DNA from: Actinomycetota bacterium
GTDB lineage: Bacteria; Actinomycetota; Actinomycetes; JACCUZ01
Direction of reading: 5' to 3'
Assembly: GCA_030841245.1 (NCBI GenBank)
Contig: JAVEDG010000381.1
Coordinates: 1 to 5,243, forward strand
DNA length: 5,243 nt
The notes under the pieces are model-generated. The model was not told where the DNA came from. It did not search any database and worked only from the letters and a program-made list of their open reading frames with translations. Below, in pieces: positions 4,858 to 5,243 of this stretch. The position numbers and the translations under genes are program-made. Position 1 is the first letter of the stretch. The number at the start of each line of letters is the position of its first letter.

Positions 4858-5243
4858 GTGACGATGCACCGGGCCGACGGCGCTCCCGCGGGCCGGCATC
4901 GCCTGCCGACATCGGCACTCGCTCTTTTCCTGGCTCCGCTGGCCCTCCTCGTCGCCTCGTGCAGTGGCGGAGCCGACGAAAGCTCCCCCGCGCACCGGCT
5001 GCTCATCGACACCAAGAAGCAGGTCGACTCGGCATCGTCGGCGCACTTCCACCTCGCCAGCGAGAACGTCCCGAGCGGTAGCAGCGCCGTTCTCGGGGGT
5101 GACGGTGACATGGCCCGGCCCGGGAAGTTCGCCGGGCAGCTCAAGGTGGCGGTCGCAGGGGGAAGCGCCACCGTCTCGATCGTCTCGGTGGGCGGCAAGG
5201 TCTACGCCAAGCTGCCGTTCGCCACGACGTACGCCGTGGCCGA
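4858..5243 (+). CDS. LppX/LprAFG-family lipoprotein, N-terminal part
   Basis: The gene runs off the right edge, and about 128 codons are present. The N-terminus has a basic region (HRADGAPAGRHR), a hydrophobic core (ALALFLAPLALLV) and a lipobox VASC with the lipidated cysteine at residue 35 (codon 4960-4962), so this is a predicted secreted, membrane-anchored lipoprotein. The mature part shows an LppX_LprAFG pattern: LLIDTKKQVDSASSAHFHL, then the GGDGDMARPGKFAGQLKV turn and VSIVSVGGKVYAKLPF. In mycobacteria the relative LprG binds triacylated lipids and works with the adjacent MFS transporter Rv1410c/P55 in lipid export. Whether that partner follows here is outside the window. The start is uncertain: TTG 4849 (immediately after the flavohemoglobin stop, with GGGTGGGA upstream), GTG 4858 and ATG 4864 are all in frame. 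The gap of 0-15 bases points to one transcript with the flavohemoglobin and possible translational coupling. Confidence 0.85.
   Translation, partial: MTMHRADGAPAGRHRLPTSALALFLAPLALLVASCSGGADESSPAHRLLIDTKKQVDSASSAHFHLASENVPSGSSAVLGGDGDMARPGKFAGQLKVAVAGGSATVSIVSVGGKVYAKLPFATTYAVA

Noticed and set aside
3520..5052. A 510-codon open frame on the minus strand.
   Set aside because: It is the antisense shadow of the flavohemoglobin and lipoprotein genes, rich in His/Arg/Val/Ala repeats with no domain. The plus-strand genes have clear motifs.
3978..5081. A 367-codon plus-strand frame overlapping the flavohemoglobin.
   Set aside because: It is an Arg/Pro-rich +2 shadow typical of high-GC coding DNA and has no recognisable domain.

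Overview
This is a high-GC chromosomal window of actinobacterial type. Hand counts give 44/60 G+C at 4261-4320. Starts are often GTG, several predicted transcripts look leaderless, and the right end carries an LppX/LprAFG-type lipoprotein, a family centred on Actinobacteria. A Nocardioides- or Propionibacteriales-like host would fit, but I cannot fix the genus from sequence alone.

Layout, left to right. (1) 1-175 has no gene I can support. It ends in a short stretch resembling the 3' end of a tRNA. (2) 176-1014, minus strand: a two-gene operon of an ArsR-type repressor and an AHSA1/SRPBCC ligand-binding-fold protein, overlapping by GTGA. A promoter with a small dyad sits directly on the repressor start. 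This block is visibly less GC-rich than the right half (31/60 at 601-660). (3) 1127-1528, plus strand: a single-domain rhodanese, divergent from the repressor. (4) 1624-3453, minus strand: three co-directional genes read in the order PNPOx-like split-barrel flavoprotein, class I SAM methyltransferase, TfoX N-terminal domain protein, separated by gaps of about 50 bases. (5) 3511-4848, plus strand: a 445-residue flavohemoglobin (globin, FAD and NAD modules), head-to-head with the PNPOx-like gene across a 57-base intergenic region. (6) 4858 to the right edge: the N-terminal part of an LprG/LppX-like lipoprotein, directly behind the flavohemoglobin stop.

The genes are mostly small stress or housekeeping enzymes. 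The flavohemoglobin (NO or redox chemistry), the flavin-binding PNPOx-like protein opposite it and the rhodanese (sulfur transfer) could share a redox or nitrosative stress theme, but that is inference from proximity. I see no CRISPR array, transposase, phage gene, toxin-antitoxin pair or clearly new multi-gene system. The points most worth a second look are the altered flavin/heme-contact residues in the flavohemoglobin, its tight linkage to an envelope lipoprotein, and the compact promoter/operator regions at 1014-1048 and 3454-3510.
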